DNA from: Methylophilaceae bacterium
GTDB taxonomy: Bacteria > Pseudomonadota > Gammaproteobacteria > Burkholderiales > Methylophilaceae
Direction: 5' to 3'
Length of the DNA stretch: 54,438 bases
Assembly: GCA_011391175.1 (NCBI GenBank)
Contig: JAABQZ010000003.1
Coordinates: 1-54,438 of the forward strand
The position numbers were made by a program, and so were the translations under genes. The notes beneath the pieces are model-generated. The model did not search any database, was not told the origin of the DNA, and worked only from the letters and a program-made list of their open reading frames with translations. This document shows, in pieces, positions 1-8,733 of the stretch. The first letter of the stretch is position 1, and the number at the start of each line of letters is the position of its first letter.

Positions 1-597
1 CCAGCGCAAAGTGTGGATGGCATAAGGCCCAATATCCCACAGTGCACCACCGCCATCCGCCATGCTGCGATTAATACGATACATGCGTGCTTCGCGCATT
101 AAAAACGAGAAGCTAGCGCGCACACTTAAAATGTCGCCAATCACGCCACTCGCAACAAGCGCTTGCACACGTTGATGTTGAGGATGAAAGCGATACATAA
201 AGCCTTCCATCACTTTGACGTTGGCTTTATTTGCCGCAGTTTCAATCGCATCAATATCGCTTAATTTTGTCGACATTGGCTTTTCAATCAGCACATGTTT
301 GCCAGCGTTGATTGCTTTAATTGCCCATTCTGCATGCTCTTCATTCGCCATCGGGCAATAAATCGCATCTACATTTTTATCTGCAATCAAACTTTCCAAA
401 TCGTCATAACAAGCAACATAACCATCGTGCTTTTCAATAAACCTTGGCGGCGCATATTTATCAAAGGTCGCTTTAGCCGCGCCAGCACGACGGCTGGCAA
501 TCGCCACCAACTGCGAATTGGGCGCTTCAATAATCGCAGGCAGCAAACGCTCGTTCACGCGCGCTGCGCCTAAGATGCCCCATTTAAGTTTACTCAT
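1..597 (-). CDS. Gfo/Idh/MocA family NAD(P)-dependent oxidoreductase, 3' part missing (cut by window edge)
   Basis: The first 199 codons are read on the minus strand from ATG at 595-597 to the window edge with no stop, so the C-terminal part lies outside. The N-terminus has a Rossmann nucleotide-binding loop (GILGAARV, residues 7-14) and the family's EKP signature (residues 105-107), whose lysine normally lies near the nicotinamide. A later GGALWDIGPYAIH segment (about 183-195) matches the substrate-side Asp/His motif of the family. Such enzymes oxidise or reduce sugars, inositols or related polyols; the substrate cannot be told from this part. No signal peptide is visible, so it is probably cytoplasmic. 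Its start overlaps the stop of the upstream thioredoxin-fold gene in an ATGA junction, so the two are co-translated. Confidence 0.9.
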   Translation of the reverse strand, partial: MSKLKWGILGAARVNERLLPAIIEAPNSQLVAIASRRAGAAKATFDKYAPPRFIEKHDGYVACYDDLESLIADKNVDAIYCPMANEEHAEWAIKAINAGKHVLIEKPMSTKLSDIDAIETAANKANVKVMEGFMYRFHPQHQRVQALVASGVIGDILSVRASFSFLMREARMYRINRSMADGGGALWDIGPYAIHTLRW

Positions 598-1148
598 GCT
601 TCGCTCCATTTGATACTGCAACCAATACTGGCAATCTGCTCCCTTGGTCCTTGTCCAGTTTCTGCCACCTGCTTCATGGCATAGAACAAATCACGCGTGC
701 TATTGGGGGCCGTTTCTTTTCGGCTTTCATCAAAGCGGCCACGATATTGCAACTGGCCTTTGTTATTAAAGCCAAAAAAATCGGGCGTGCACACCGCACC
801 GTAATGTTTAGCAACCTGCTGGCTGGCATCTAACAAATAAGGGAACGGGAAATTCATCTCGCGCGCGATGATTTGCATATTTTCAACGCTATCTTCAGGA
901 TAATCCGTTGGATCGTTTGACATAATCGCAACGGTGTTTACGCCCAACATCTTCAGCTCACTTACGTCATAAATTAATCTTGGCAAAATAGCCTTCACAT
1001 AAGGGCAATGGTTGCATATAAACATTACCAGCAAACCGTTCTTGCCCATCACAAGCTCAAGCGTAACCAAGCTGCCATCGACATTTACTAAATTAAAATC
1101 TGGTGCTTGCCAGCCAAAATCACACACAGGTGGGTTAATACTTGCCAT
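594..1148 (-). CDS. Thioredoxin-fold protein (AhpC/TSA-Redoxin family)
   Basis: This 184-residue protein has no signal peptide. It has a CNHC-P active-site motif at residues 45-49 in the position of the thioredoxin CxxC, after a GKNGLLVMFICNHCP strand-turn. The later PFPYLLD and GAVCTPDFFGF segments fit the AhpC/TSA-Redoxin thioredoxin fold, with the cis-Pro loop in CTPDFF. Close family members are annotated as thioredoxin family proteins of unknown substrate. It probably acts as a cytoplasmic thiol-disulfide exchanger or peroxiredoxin-like enzyme; that is inference. Its TGA overlaps the ATG of the following oxidoreductase by 4 nt. The gene is divergent from rsmE across a 74-bp gap. Confidence 0.85.
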   Translation of the reverse strand: MASINPPVCDFGWQAPDFNLVNVDGSLVTLELVMGKNGLLVMFICNHCPYVKAILPRLIYDVSELKMLGVNTVAIMSNDPTDYPEDSVENMQIIAREMNFPFPYLLDASQQVAKHYGAVCTPDFFGFNNKGQLQYRGRFDESRKETAPNSTRDLFYAMKQVAETGQGPREQIASIGCSIKWSEA

Positions 1149-1222
1149 ACTTAATGCGCTTTCAAATGCAAAATAATCATGTTTATGTTACCACTTTCTG
1201 CTTTTTTATTTAAACTTGCCAC

Positions 1223-1978
1223 ATGAGTAACTTACGATTTTACAGCCCCGATAAATTACGTGTTGGCACCACCATTAAATTAAGTGATAACGCTGCCATT
1301 CACGCTACAAAAGTGATGCGCTTGAATGTGGGTGACACGCTTAAACTATTTGATGGTGATGGCTTTGATTATACCTGCGAGTTGCAGAGTGTAAAAAAGA
1401 GTGAGGTGATAGCTAATATTAAATCCAGCGAGGCTATAAATAACGAATCGCCACTACACATTACCTTGTTACAAGGCATTTCTAGTGGCGACCGCATGGA
1501 TTACACCATTCAAAAAGCAGTCGAGCTTGGCGTAAACGAAATTCAGCCATTATCCACCGAACGCAGCGTAGTAAAACTAACGGCCGAGCGCGCAGAAAAG
1601 CGCCTGGAGCACTGGCAAAACATCGTAATTGCCGCCTGCGAGCAATCTGGCCGCGCAAAAGTCCCGAAAGTAGCCAAGCCAGTTAATTTAGCAGCATGGC
1701 TAGCAGCCAATAAGCATTTGGGTTCTGACGATGCAGATTCTAGTCATGTACGTATATTGCTAAACCCAATTGGCGCCAAACAATTATCTGCGCTGCCAAA
1801 AACCACACGAGCCATCCAATTGCTGATTGGCGCTGAAGGCGGACTAAGCCAAGCAGAAATCGACTTAGCGGCACGGCATGGTTTTCAATCTATCGTGCTT
1901 GGCCCGCGCATTTTGCGTACTGAAACTGCAGCATTGACAGCAATCGCAGCTTTGCAAACTGTATTGGGTGATTATTAA
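1223..1978 (+). CDS. rsmE: 16S rRNA (uracil1498-N3)-methyltransferase RsmE
   Basis: This 251-residue protein is the usual length for RsmE, the SPOUT methyltransferase that makes m3U1498 in 16S rRNA with S-adenosylmethionine. The N-terminal PUA-like part (RFY ... HATKVMRLNVGDTLKLFDG) is followed by the SPOUT domain. The C-terminal trefoil-knot signatures LLIGAEGGL and LGPRILRTETAAL form the SAM pocket. ATG at 1223 follows a short AT-rich leader. The gene is divergent from the thioredoxin-fold gene and is followed on the same strand, after 68 nt of strongly palindromic AT-rich DNA, by the XRE-ArgA gene. Confidence 0.95.
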   Translation: MSNLRFYSPDKLRVGTTIKLSDNAAIHATKVMRLNVGDTLKLFDGDGFDYTCELQSVKKSEVIANIKSSEAINNESPLHITLLQGISSGDRMDYTIQKAVELGVNEIQPLSTERSVVKLTAERAEKRLEHWQNIVIAACEQSGRAKVPKVAKPVNLAAWLAANKHLGSDDADSSHVRILLNPIGAKQLSALPKTTRAIQLLIGAEGGLSQAEIDLAARHGFQSIVLGPRILRTETAALTAIAALQTVLGDY

Positions 1979-1988
1979 GTTAAAATAA

Positions 1989-2043
1989 TTTGTATTTTTT
2001 GCAAATATATTTTAATATTTTGTAAATTATACAAAATATTAAA
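1989..2043. promoter_or_regulatory. Two tandem operator-like dyads upstream of XRE-ArgA
   Basis: There is a perfect inverted repeat with 14-bp arms, TTTAATATTTTGTA (2011-2024) and TACAAAATATTAAA (2030-2043), separated by 5 nt. Its core is TTTGTA-N5-TACAAA. A second dyad with the same architecture and one mismatch, TTTGTA-N5-TGCAAA, lies at 1989-2005. The two centres (1997 and 2027) are 30 bp apart, close to three helical turns, so the sites face the same side of the DNA. The array sits directly before an ATG (2047) whose protein begins with an XRE helix-turn-helix. Autoregulation is the obvious inference. The stem is all AT except one G-C pair, so it is a poor terminator candidate. Confidence 0.65.
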
Positions 2044-2046
2044 AAC

Positions 2047-3621
2047 ATGTCACTCGCTAACGCAATCCGCACACGGCGTAAATCGCTGAATATCACCCTG
2101 CAAACACTGGCCGAAAGAGTAGGTGCAGATGCAGGGAATTTGTCGCGCATTGAGCGTGGCGAGCTGGGCATCAATGAAACGCTGCTTCGCAAAGTAGCGT
2201 CGGCGCTTGATTGCACAGCAGCTTATTTGTATTCAGTGAGTGAAAGCAGCCCATCAACAACCATCAGCGCCAACCCAACGGGTGAACAAGGCTTTGTCAA
2301 TTGGTTCCGCAGTGCCACGCCTTATATTCATGCATTTGGCGGCCGTACTTTTGTCATTGCGTTTGGTGGCGAAGTCATTAGCGATGCTCAATTTTCTACG
2401 CTTTCGCACGATTTAAATTTGTTGGCAAGTTTAGAGGTGAGATTAGTGCTGGTGCATGGCGCGCGCCCACAAATCGAGCAACGTTTAAAACGCGCCAAAC
2501 TTACGCCTATTTTGCACAATGGTTTGCGCGTTACAGATGATGCAGCAATGGAAATTGTAAAAGAAGCCAATGGCGCGGTGCGGGTAGAGATTGAAGCGCA
2601 ACTTTCGATGGGACTAATTAATTCGCCCATGGCAGGCGCGGATATTCGTGTGGCCAGCGGCAATTTTGTGACTGCTAAACCGCTTGGTGTGCGCGATGGC
2701 GTGGATTTGCAGCACACGGGCGAGGTGCGTAAAGTAGACGCCATCAGCATACAACGGCGTTTAAACGATGGTGAACTGGTGCTGCTATCGCCGCTTGGTT
2801 ATTCACCTACAGGCGAGGCGTTTAATCTAAGCTTGGAAGATGTCGCAGTGAGTGCAGCGATTGCATTGGATGCGGATAAGCTGATATTTTTAATGGACAG
2901 TGCTGGTGTGCATAATTTGCGCGGTGAGTTGCTACGCGAAATGACTGCCGAAAAAGCGCAAAATTTTCTTAAAAATGTGGAGGCCAATGAAGAGCCTATC
3001 AACATCTCAGATGACGTGACTTATTATTTGCCGGCCGCTATTCGCGCCTGTAACCATGGCGTGGCACGCACGCATTTAATTAGCCGGCACATTGATGGCG
3101 CAATCATTCAAGAATTGTTTACCCATAGCGGCATTGGCACGATGGTGACGGAGTTGCCGCTAGAGATCATGCGTCAAGCCAATATTGACGATGTTGGCGG
3201 CATTCTCAAATTAATAGAGCCACTAGAGAACGAAGGTGTTTTGGTGCGTCGTGGACGTGAGCGTATTGAGACAGAAATTGACCATTTTTATGTGATGGAA
3301 CATGACAATCGAACTATTGGCTGCGCAGCAATTTATCCGTTTACCGAGCCCAATAGTTCAAATAACAGCATGGCAGAATTTGCTTGTTTAGCCATTGATA
3401 TTCAATATCGTGGCGGTGGCCGTGGCGATAAGCTGTTTAACTTTTGCCAAGCGCGAGCCAAAGAATTGGGTTTCAAACAACTGTTCTGCCTCACCACACA
3501 TACTGAGCACTGGTTTATAGAGCGCGGCTTTATTGAACAACCAATAGAAAATTTGCCACAGCAAAGACAAGAGATGTACAACTTTCAGCGTAAATCTAAA
3601 GTATTTGTTAAAACCTTATAA
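2047..3621 (+). CDS. argA: N-acetylglutamate synthase with N-terminal XRE helix-turn-helix domain (ArgA fusion)
   Basis: The protein has 524 residues, about 70-90 more than a classical ArgA. Residues about 4-62 form an XRE/Cro-type HTH (AIRTRRKSLNITLQTLAERV, then AGNLSRIERGE as recognition helix). A short Ser/Thr/Pro-rich linker follows (about 63-80). A normal ArgA starts near residue 83 with FVNWFRSATPYIHAF, an amino-acid-kinase fold (FVIAFGGE, VHGARPQIE at 136-144) that binds arginine in this family. The C-terminal GNAT domain (about 385-524, acetyl-CoA loop YRGGGRGD at 454-461) makes N-acetylglutamate, the first step of arginine synthesis. The frame is open throughout. No good Shine-Dalgarno precedes ATG 2047. 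argB follows 65 nt downstream. A DNA-binding, arginine-sensing enzyme is inferred. Confidence 0.9.
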   Translation: MSLANAIRTRRKSLNITLQTLAERVGADAGNLSRIERGELGINETLLRKVASALDCTAAYLYSVSESSPSTTISANPTGEQGFVNWFRSATPYIHAFGGRTFVIAFGGEVISDAQFSTLSHDLNLLASLEVRLVLVHGARPQIEQRLKRAKLTPILHNGLRVTDDAAMEIVKEANGAVRVEIEAQLSMGLINSPMAGADIRVASGNFVTAKPLGVRDGVDLQHTGEVRKVDAISIQRRLNDGELVLLSPLGYSPTGEAFNLSLEDVAVSAAIALDADKLIFLMDSAGVHNLRGELLREMTAEKAQNFLKNVEANEEPINISDDVTYYLPAAIRACNHGVARTHLISRHIDGAIIQELFTHSGIGTMVTELPLEIMRQANIDDVGGILKLIEPLENEGVLVRRGRERIETEIDHFYVMEHDNRTIGCAAIYPFTEPNSSNNSMAEFACLAIDIQYRGGGRGDKLFNFCQARAKELGFKQLFCLTTHTEHWFIERGFIEQPIENLPQQRQEMYNFQRKSKVFVKTL

Positions 3622-3641
3622 CTGCTTTACTAATGCTTTAA

Positions 3642-4568
<927 letters not shown>

Positions 4569-4569
4569 C

Positions 4570-5220
4570 TTGACATCAAATTACGCGTCCAAGATTTACG
4601 TTTTCGATTTAGACGACACTTTACACAACGCCTCTGCCCACATCTTCCCTGTGATGAATCGCGCCATGACACACTACATCATGGACGCGCTTACGTTAGA
4701 CGAAACCGAAGCGCACAGCTTACGTCAGCATTATTGGCGCGTATATGGTGCCACGCTTAAAGGCCTGATGCGCCACCACGGTGTTGATCCATATCACTTT
4801 TTAAACGAAACCCACAAGCTCATCACCCTGCCAGAAATGGTGCTACAAACCAAACGCTTACGGCATATGCTGCAAACCTTGCGCGGTCACAAAGTCATCT
4901 TTACCAATGCGCCGCGTTGCTATGCGTTACGCGTGCTTGATTTATTGGGCATTGGCGATTGTTTCGAGCTGGTGTTCAGTGTGGAGTCGACCAAATTTCA
5001 CGCCAAACCTTCGGTACGAGGGTTTCAAATTCTACTTAAAACTTTAAAAACCAAGCCTAGTAATTGCATCATGCTAGAAGATAATTTGCCAGCACTGATG
5101 ACGGCAAAGAGGCTTGGCATGCAAACCATTTGGGTGACAAAAAAGCTACAAAAACCAAACTTCGTGGATTTTAGAATTAATTCAGTGTTAGCGCTTACTC
5201 ACCTTCCTCGCTCACCTTAA
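4570..5220 (+). CDS. HAD-family pyrimidine 5'-nucleotidase-like phosphatase
   Basis: This 216-residue HAD hydrolase has the nucleophile motif FDLDDT at residues 12-17, FTNAP as motif II, and a later MLEDNLPAL acidic motif. The alpha-helical cap and the DLDDTLHNAS opening fit the SDT1/PHM8-like pyrimidine 5'-nucleotidase subfamily, which dephosphorylates nucleoside monophosphates. The start is TTG at 4570-4572, because the catalytic motif lies before any in-frame ATG. AAGG at 4558-4561, inside the end of argB, serves as a plausible Shine-Dalgarno. It is one base from argB and is therefore coupled to it. The substrate is inferred from the family. Confidence 0.8.
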   Translation: MTSNYASKIYVFDLDDTLHNASAHIFPVMNRAMTHYIMDALTLDETEAHSLRQHYWRVYGATLKGLMRHHGVDPYHFLNETHKLITLPEMVLQTKRLRHMLQTLRGHKVIFTNAPRCYALRVLDLLGIGDCFELVFSVESTKFHAKPSVRGFQILLKTLKTKPSNCIMLEDNLPALMTAKRLGMQTIWVTKKLQKPNFVDFRINSVLALTHLPRSP

Positions 5221-5228
5221 GCTATAAT
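5191..5228 (+). promoter_or_regulatory. Candidate slmA promoter with SlmA-site-like sequence
   Basis: A perfect -10 hexamer TATAAT lies at 5223-5228, about 50 bp before slmA; no convincing -35 is seen at 16-18 bp. Just upstream, 5191-5202 reads GCGCTTACTCAC, matching 9 of 12 positions of the SlmA-binding consensus GTGAGTACTCAC, with the right half intact. Both lie at the end of the HAD gene. Autoregulation is only a suggestion. Confidence 0.35.
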
Positions 5229-5275
5229 GAAAAACAATAAATAAATTAACAAGAAAAGATATTAAGGGGAATATC

Positions 5276-5857
5276 ATGGCTACTGACACCAAAATCAGCC
5301 GCAAGCAACAAATACTAGAAACGCTCGCCAACATGCTAGAACAGCCAAAACGTGAGAAAATCACCACTGCATCACTGGCCGCTAAGCTCGATTTAAGTGA
5401 AGCAGCGCTCTACCGCCACTTTGCCAGCAAAGCACAAATGTTTGAAGGCTTAATCGATTTTATCGAGCTTTCAATTTTTGGCATCATTAACAAAATCACC
5501 ACAGACGAAAAAGATGGCGCAAAACAAGTGCAATTGATTGTGAACATGCTACTTAAATTTGCCGAGAAAAACCCTGGAATGACGCGTGTACTGATTGGCG
5601 ATGCGCTGGTGAACGAAGAAGAGCACCTGCAAACACGTATTAATCAACTTTACGATAGATTAGAAGCTTCGCTTAAGCAAAGCCTAAAAATCGCGGTTGC
5701 CAAAGATGGAAACGGGGTTGGCAAAAAAATCATGCCTGAAGCGCAAGCCAATCTGATGATTTGCTATGTGATTGGCCGTTGGCACCAGTACGCCAAAAGT
5801 GGATTTAAACGTAGGCCAACGAACCTTGCTGAACAACAATTAGCTTTATTGAACTAG
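5276..5857 (+). CDS. slmA: Nucleoid occlusion factor SlmA (TetR family)
   Basis: This 193-residue TetR-fold protein matches SlmA in length and order. The HTH at about 32-51 (TASLAAKLDLSEAALYRHFA) is followed by SKAQMFEGLIDFIE, a characteristic SlmA stretch. The C-terminal ligand-like domain in this family binds FtsZ. SlmA bound to chromosomal sites blocks Z-ring assembly over the nucleoid. A strong Shine-Dalgarno (AAGGGGA, 5264-5270) sits 5 nt before ATG 5276, and a TATAAT -10 lies upstream. It is on the opposite strand and about 7 kb from its target gene ftsZ. Confidence 0.92.
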   Translation: MATDTKISRKQQILETLANMLEQPKREKITTASLAAKLDLSEAALYRHFASKAQMFEGLIDFIELSIFGIINKITTDEKDGAKQVQLIVNMLLKFAEKNPGMTRVLIGDALVNEEEHLQTRINQLYDRLEASLKQSLKIAVAKDGNGVGKKIMPEAQANLMICYVIGRWHQYAKSGFKRRPTNLAEQQLALLN

Positions 5858-5884
5858 TGATGCAAACTTTGGCCTTAATATCTG

Positions 5885-5906
5885 TGGCATGTAACTTTGC
5901 ATGCCA
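5885..5906. promoter_or_regulatory. Perfect 7-bp dyad in the hemerythrin gene leader
   Basis: TGGCATG (5885-5891) and CATGCCA (5900-5906) form a perfect inverted repeat with an 8-nt spacer, ending 11 nt before ATG 5918. It could be an operator or an mRNA hairpin that occludes the ribosome-binding region. It does not match the FNR (TTGAT-N4-ATCAA) or NsrR consensus. Confidence 0.4.
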
Positions 5907-5917
5907 AATTTGCTGGA

Positions 5918-6400
5918 ATGGAACTCATGTTGATTCATGACAAAGCTGTAAAAAAGCTAGCTGCTGCTGATTACATCATGATAGAACAAGAACATGAGCA
6001 GCTAAAAAGGTTTCTAGATGACCTGCAGGACACTTGTCGTCGTTTGGATACGCTCTTCACACAGGAAACTGCAAGTGAACAAATTGCGACATATCGGGGT
6101 CGCTTACCTTCCTTCTTGTTTTATGTAACTGAACTTGCAGCCAAACATTTCAGTCATGAGGAAGCCATTATGCTGACTCGCCCAAACGTTACAGTTAATG
6201 ACAAATACTTTCGTATGCACCAGCAATCGCATAATGAAATTATGCAAAAATTAGACGTATTAGTGGACGAATGTTTTTCACTGGATGCCAAAGTAAGTAT
6301 TGCAGAAATTTATCACCAATTTCATCAAAAACTTTCAGCGTTATTTGAAGAGCATGACCGAGCTTTTGATGATCCTTTTATTCAGTCAACCAAAATTTAG
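5918..6400 (+). CDS. Hemerythrin-like diiron protein
   Basis: Counted from ATG 5918 the protein has 160 residues and a complete set of diiron ligands in hemerythrin spacing: H26, H77-xxx-E81, H101-xxx-H105 and H146-xxxx-D151. Bacterial hemerythrins bind O2 or NO and act in oxygen storage, delivery or sensing. No signal peptide or fused output domain is seen, so it is a single-domain cytoplasmic protein. The start is uncertain: a TTG at 5897 lies inside the leader dyad, and ATG 5927 has a GGA 5 nt upstream. It stands alone after slmA and is convergent with cca. Confidence 0.88.
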   Translation: MELMLIHDKAVKKLAAADYIMIEQEHEQLKRFLDDLQDTCRRLDTLFTQETASEQIATYRGRLPSFLFYVTELAAKHFSHEEAIMLTRPNVTVNDKYFRMHQQSHNEIMQKLDVLVDECFSLDAKVSIAEIYHQFHQKLSALFEEHDRAFDDPFIQSTKI

Positions 6401-6450
6401 TTCAGCATATAGTTCACGTAAATACACTAACAATCTAGCGTATATAAGAG

Positions 6451-7674
6451 CTACAAAGCCAGCTTAACTGCTTCCAGCCTCGCCTCAAACACTGCTGCTT
6501 TAATCTTTTCAGGCGCATCATGTTGTTTTGCAATCGTGCCTGCATCTATAGTCTGTGCGGCTTGCAGAGCACTCAATATTATGTCTGTTTCGGGTAAAGC
6601 ACAATTCTCTAAGCCTGTTCTACCACGGCTGTCACATTCACACGCTTTTAAAAAATCGTTAAAGCGTTCAGGTTGCCGAAACGCATCAAGCTCGATTAAA
6701 AACTCAACTAAAGTATCTGCGCGCATTTTTGATACTTGGTGTAACTTGCCATGAAACTTGGCAACCAACACAGCCAGCTCCCTGCAATCGTTAGGCACGC
6801 GTAATCTTTTACAAACGTCATTAAGTAAATGCACACTTCGCATTTCGTGGCCGATATGTCTAGGTAGAACATCCACAGGTGTAGTGCCTTTGCCAAGGTC
6901 GTGCACCAATGCAGCAAAGCGAATAGGCAGGTTAAAGTTTTGTCTAGCGGCATAGTCAATCACCATCATCACATGCACGCCAGTATCAATTTCAGGATGA
7001 TGTTTTGGCGGCTGCGGTACGCCCCAAAGTTTATCCAGCTCTGGCAGGATTTTTTGAAGTGCCCCGCAACTGCGCAGCACTTCAAACATACGGCTGGGTT
7101 GTGATTCCATCAAACCTCTACTTAGCTCTTGCCACACGCGCTCTGGCACCAGCGCATCCACCTCGCCGTTTTGCACCATTTGACGCATTAACGTTAGGGT
7201 TTCTGACGCAATTGTAAAATCGGTAAATCTGGCAGAAAAGCGCGCTGCACGTAGAATACGCACTGGGTCCTCTGCAAATGCGTCGCTCACATGACGCAGT
7301 GTTTTCGCTTGAATATCTGCGCGGCCATTGTGCGGATCTATTAATTTACCATCAACATCTTTGGCAATCGCATTCATCGTAAAATCGCGGCGCACTAAAT
7401 CTTCTTCCAGCGTCACATCAGGCGCTGCATGCACCGCAAAGCCTTTGTAGCCTGTGCCCGTTTTGCGTTCGGTACGCGCCAGCGCATACTCCTCATGTGT
7501 TTTGGGGTGTAAGAATACAGGAAAATCTTTTCCAACCGGTTTGTAACCTGCATCCAGCATGGCTTGTGGTGTGGCGCCGACTACGACAAAATCTCTATCT
7601 TTTACTTTTAAATCCAGCAGTTCATCACGCACGGCACCGCCTACGCTGTAGACCTGGAAACTGTCTTTAGGCAT
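6451..7674 (-). CDS. cca: Multifunctional CCA protein: tRNA nucleotidyltransferase with HD domain
   Basis: Counted from ATG 7674 the protein has 407 residues; a TTG three codons upstream is also possible. It adds and repairs the 3' CCA end of tRNAs. The class II nucleotidyltransferase head has GGAVRD followed by the catalytic DRD carboxylates (KDRDF), then RRDFTMNA and the RILRAARF segment. The C-terminal half carries an HD phosphohydrolase domain (ALVHDLGKG), as in the E. coli-type bifunctional enzyme with 2',3'-cyclic phosphodiesterase and phosphatase activities. It is the last gene of the long minus-strand run, 31 nt after the NDUFA9-like gene. Confidence 0.95.
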   Translation of the reverse strand: MPKDSFQVYSVGGAVRDELLDLKVKDRDFVVVGATPQAMLDAGYKPVGKDFPVFLHPKTHEEYALARTERKTGTGYKGFAVHAAPDVTLEEDLVRRDFTMNAIAKDVDGKLIDPHNGRADIQAKTLRHVSDAFAEDPVRILRAARFSARFTDFTIASETLTLMRQMVQNGEVDALVPERVWQELSRGLMESQPSRMFEVLRSCGALQKILPELDKLWGVPQPPKHHPEIDTGVHVMMVIDYAARQNFNLPIRFAALVHDLGKGTTPVDVLPRHIGHEMRSVHLLNDVCKRLRVPNDCRELAVLVAKFHGKLHQVSKMRADTLVEFLIELDAFRQPERFNDFLKACECDSRGRTGLENCALPETDIILSALQAAQTIDAGTIAKQHDAPEKIKAAVFEARLEAVKLAL

Positions 7675-7705
7675 GTTTATCAAGTATGGTTATCATATAC
7701 AGTTA

Positions 7706-8689
7706 TCAACGTCGTGCATTAATAGCGCGGCCTGCAGCGCTACGGAATCCATTATAAGCGGCCCGCGGGCTCGCATTAAGTAAATATTCTGGCACTACCA
7801 CCTCTAACGCTGTTGGCACGACATTTAGCTCTGGGGCAATGGGCTGTGCGGTAATGCTATCCACTTGCATTGAGCGAATATTGTCACGCGTCATCAGCTT
7901 AATAGGCATCAACTCCAGTGCAAAGGCTTGCATCATTGATAGCGTATCATTTAAGCCGACAATTGGCCGTTGCTTAGCCAAAATTTGCATCACTTTTCCT
8001 ACTATCTGCTTTAGCGTATATATTTGTGGCCCGCCCAGTTCATAACTTTTGCCGTAAGTCGCGGTATTTTCCAGCGCATTGACAAAACATTGCGCCACAT
8101 CCTCTACCCAAATCGGCTGAAATTTTGCTTCAGGTTTTGCCAAGAAAATAATCGGTAAGAGTTTAACCAAGCCTGCAAACATATTTAAAAAACTATCGCC
8201 ACGCCCAAAAATAACCGATGGTTTAAAAATGGTGATATCGAGTTTCTTACTAAACTCATTTATTGCTGCCTCGCCCGCCGCTTTACTCTTTAAATAGGCG
8301 CTTGGTGCGTTTTTATTGGCTTGCAGAGCGCTCATGTGTAATAGGCGCGCTATACCAAGTTCTTCACACAGTTGCGCTACACGGCGTGGCAATTGATGAT
8401 GCATTTTTTCGAAACTATTGTTGCCATTTTCGTGCAAAATACCAACTAGATTAATTACTGCATCACTGCCTTTTAATGAATCCTTTAGCGCATGATTATT
8501 GGAGATATCGCAAGTTACTACCTGCACATTCGGCAATAAAATAAGATGTTTCGCGGCTTCCCTTCTACGAGATAGCACTTTGACTTGATAACCTGCTTGA
8601 TCTAGCTTGGCCACTAAATGGCTGCCAACAAAGCCAGCACCACCTAGAACCGTAATTTTGTAAGCGCCCGTAATATTTTTAATTGTCAT
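7706..8689 (-). CDS. NAD-dependent epimerase/dehydratase-type protein, complex I NDUFA9-like
   Basis: This 327-residue atypical short-chain dehydrogenase has an N-terminal Rossmann motif GGAGFVGSHL (residues 16-25). It lacks an obvious catalytic YxxxK in the usual place. The IFKPSVIFGRGDSFLNMF segment and length match the NDUFA9/39-kDa subfamily, whose mitochondrial member is an accessory complex I subunit. Bacterial homologues bind NAD(P)H but have no settled function. No NADH dehydrogenase genes lie nearby. It sits between the lytic transglycosylase and cca on the same strand, 44 nt downstream of the former. Confidence 0.82.
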   Translation of the reverse strand: MTIKNITGAYKITVLGGAGFVGSHLVAKLDQAGYQVKVLSRRREAAKHLILLPNVQVVTCDISNNHALKDSLKGSDAVINLVGILHENGNNSFEKMHHQLPRRVAQLCEELGIARLLHMSALQANKNAPSAYLKSKAAGEAAINEFSKKLDITIFKPSVIFGRGDSFLNMFAGLVKLLPIIFLAKPEAKFQPIWVEDVAQCFVNALENTATYGKSYELGGPQIYTLKQIVGKVMQILAKQRPIVGLNDTLSMMQAFALELMPIKLMTRDNIRSMQVDSITAQPIAPELNVVPTALEVVVPEYLLNASPRAAYNGFRSAAGRAINARR

Positions 8690-8733
8690 ATTTTTATATT
8701 GCCGATGTTTAACTTTTAATTTATAGCAAGGGC

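Noticed and set aside
2011-2043. The long dyad as an intrinsic terminator of rsmE
   Set aside because: The stem has only one G-C pair and ends 3 nt before a start codon with no T run; the matching second dyad at 30 bp favours an operator.
1980-2216. 78-codon minus-strand open frame over the XRE domain
   Set aside because: It is antisense to the well-supported HTH coding sequence and covers the operator dyads; there is no independent support.
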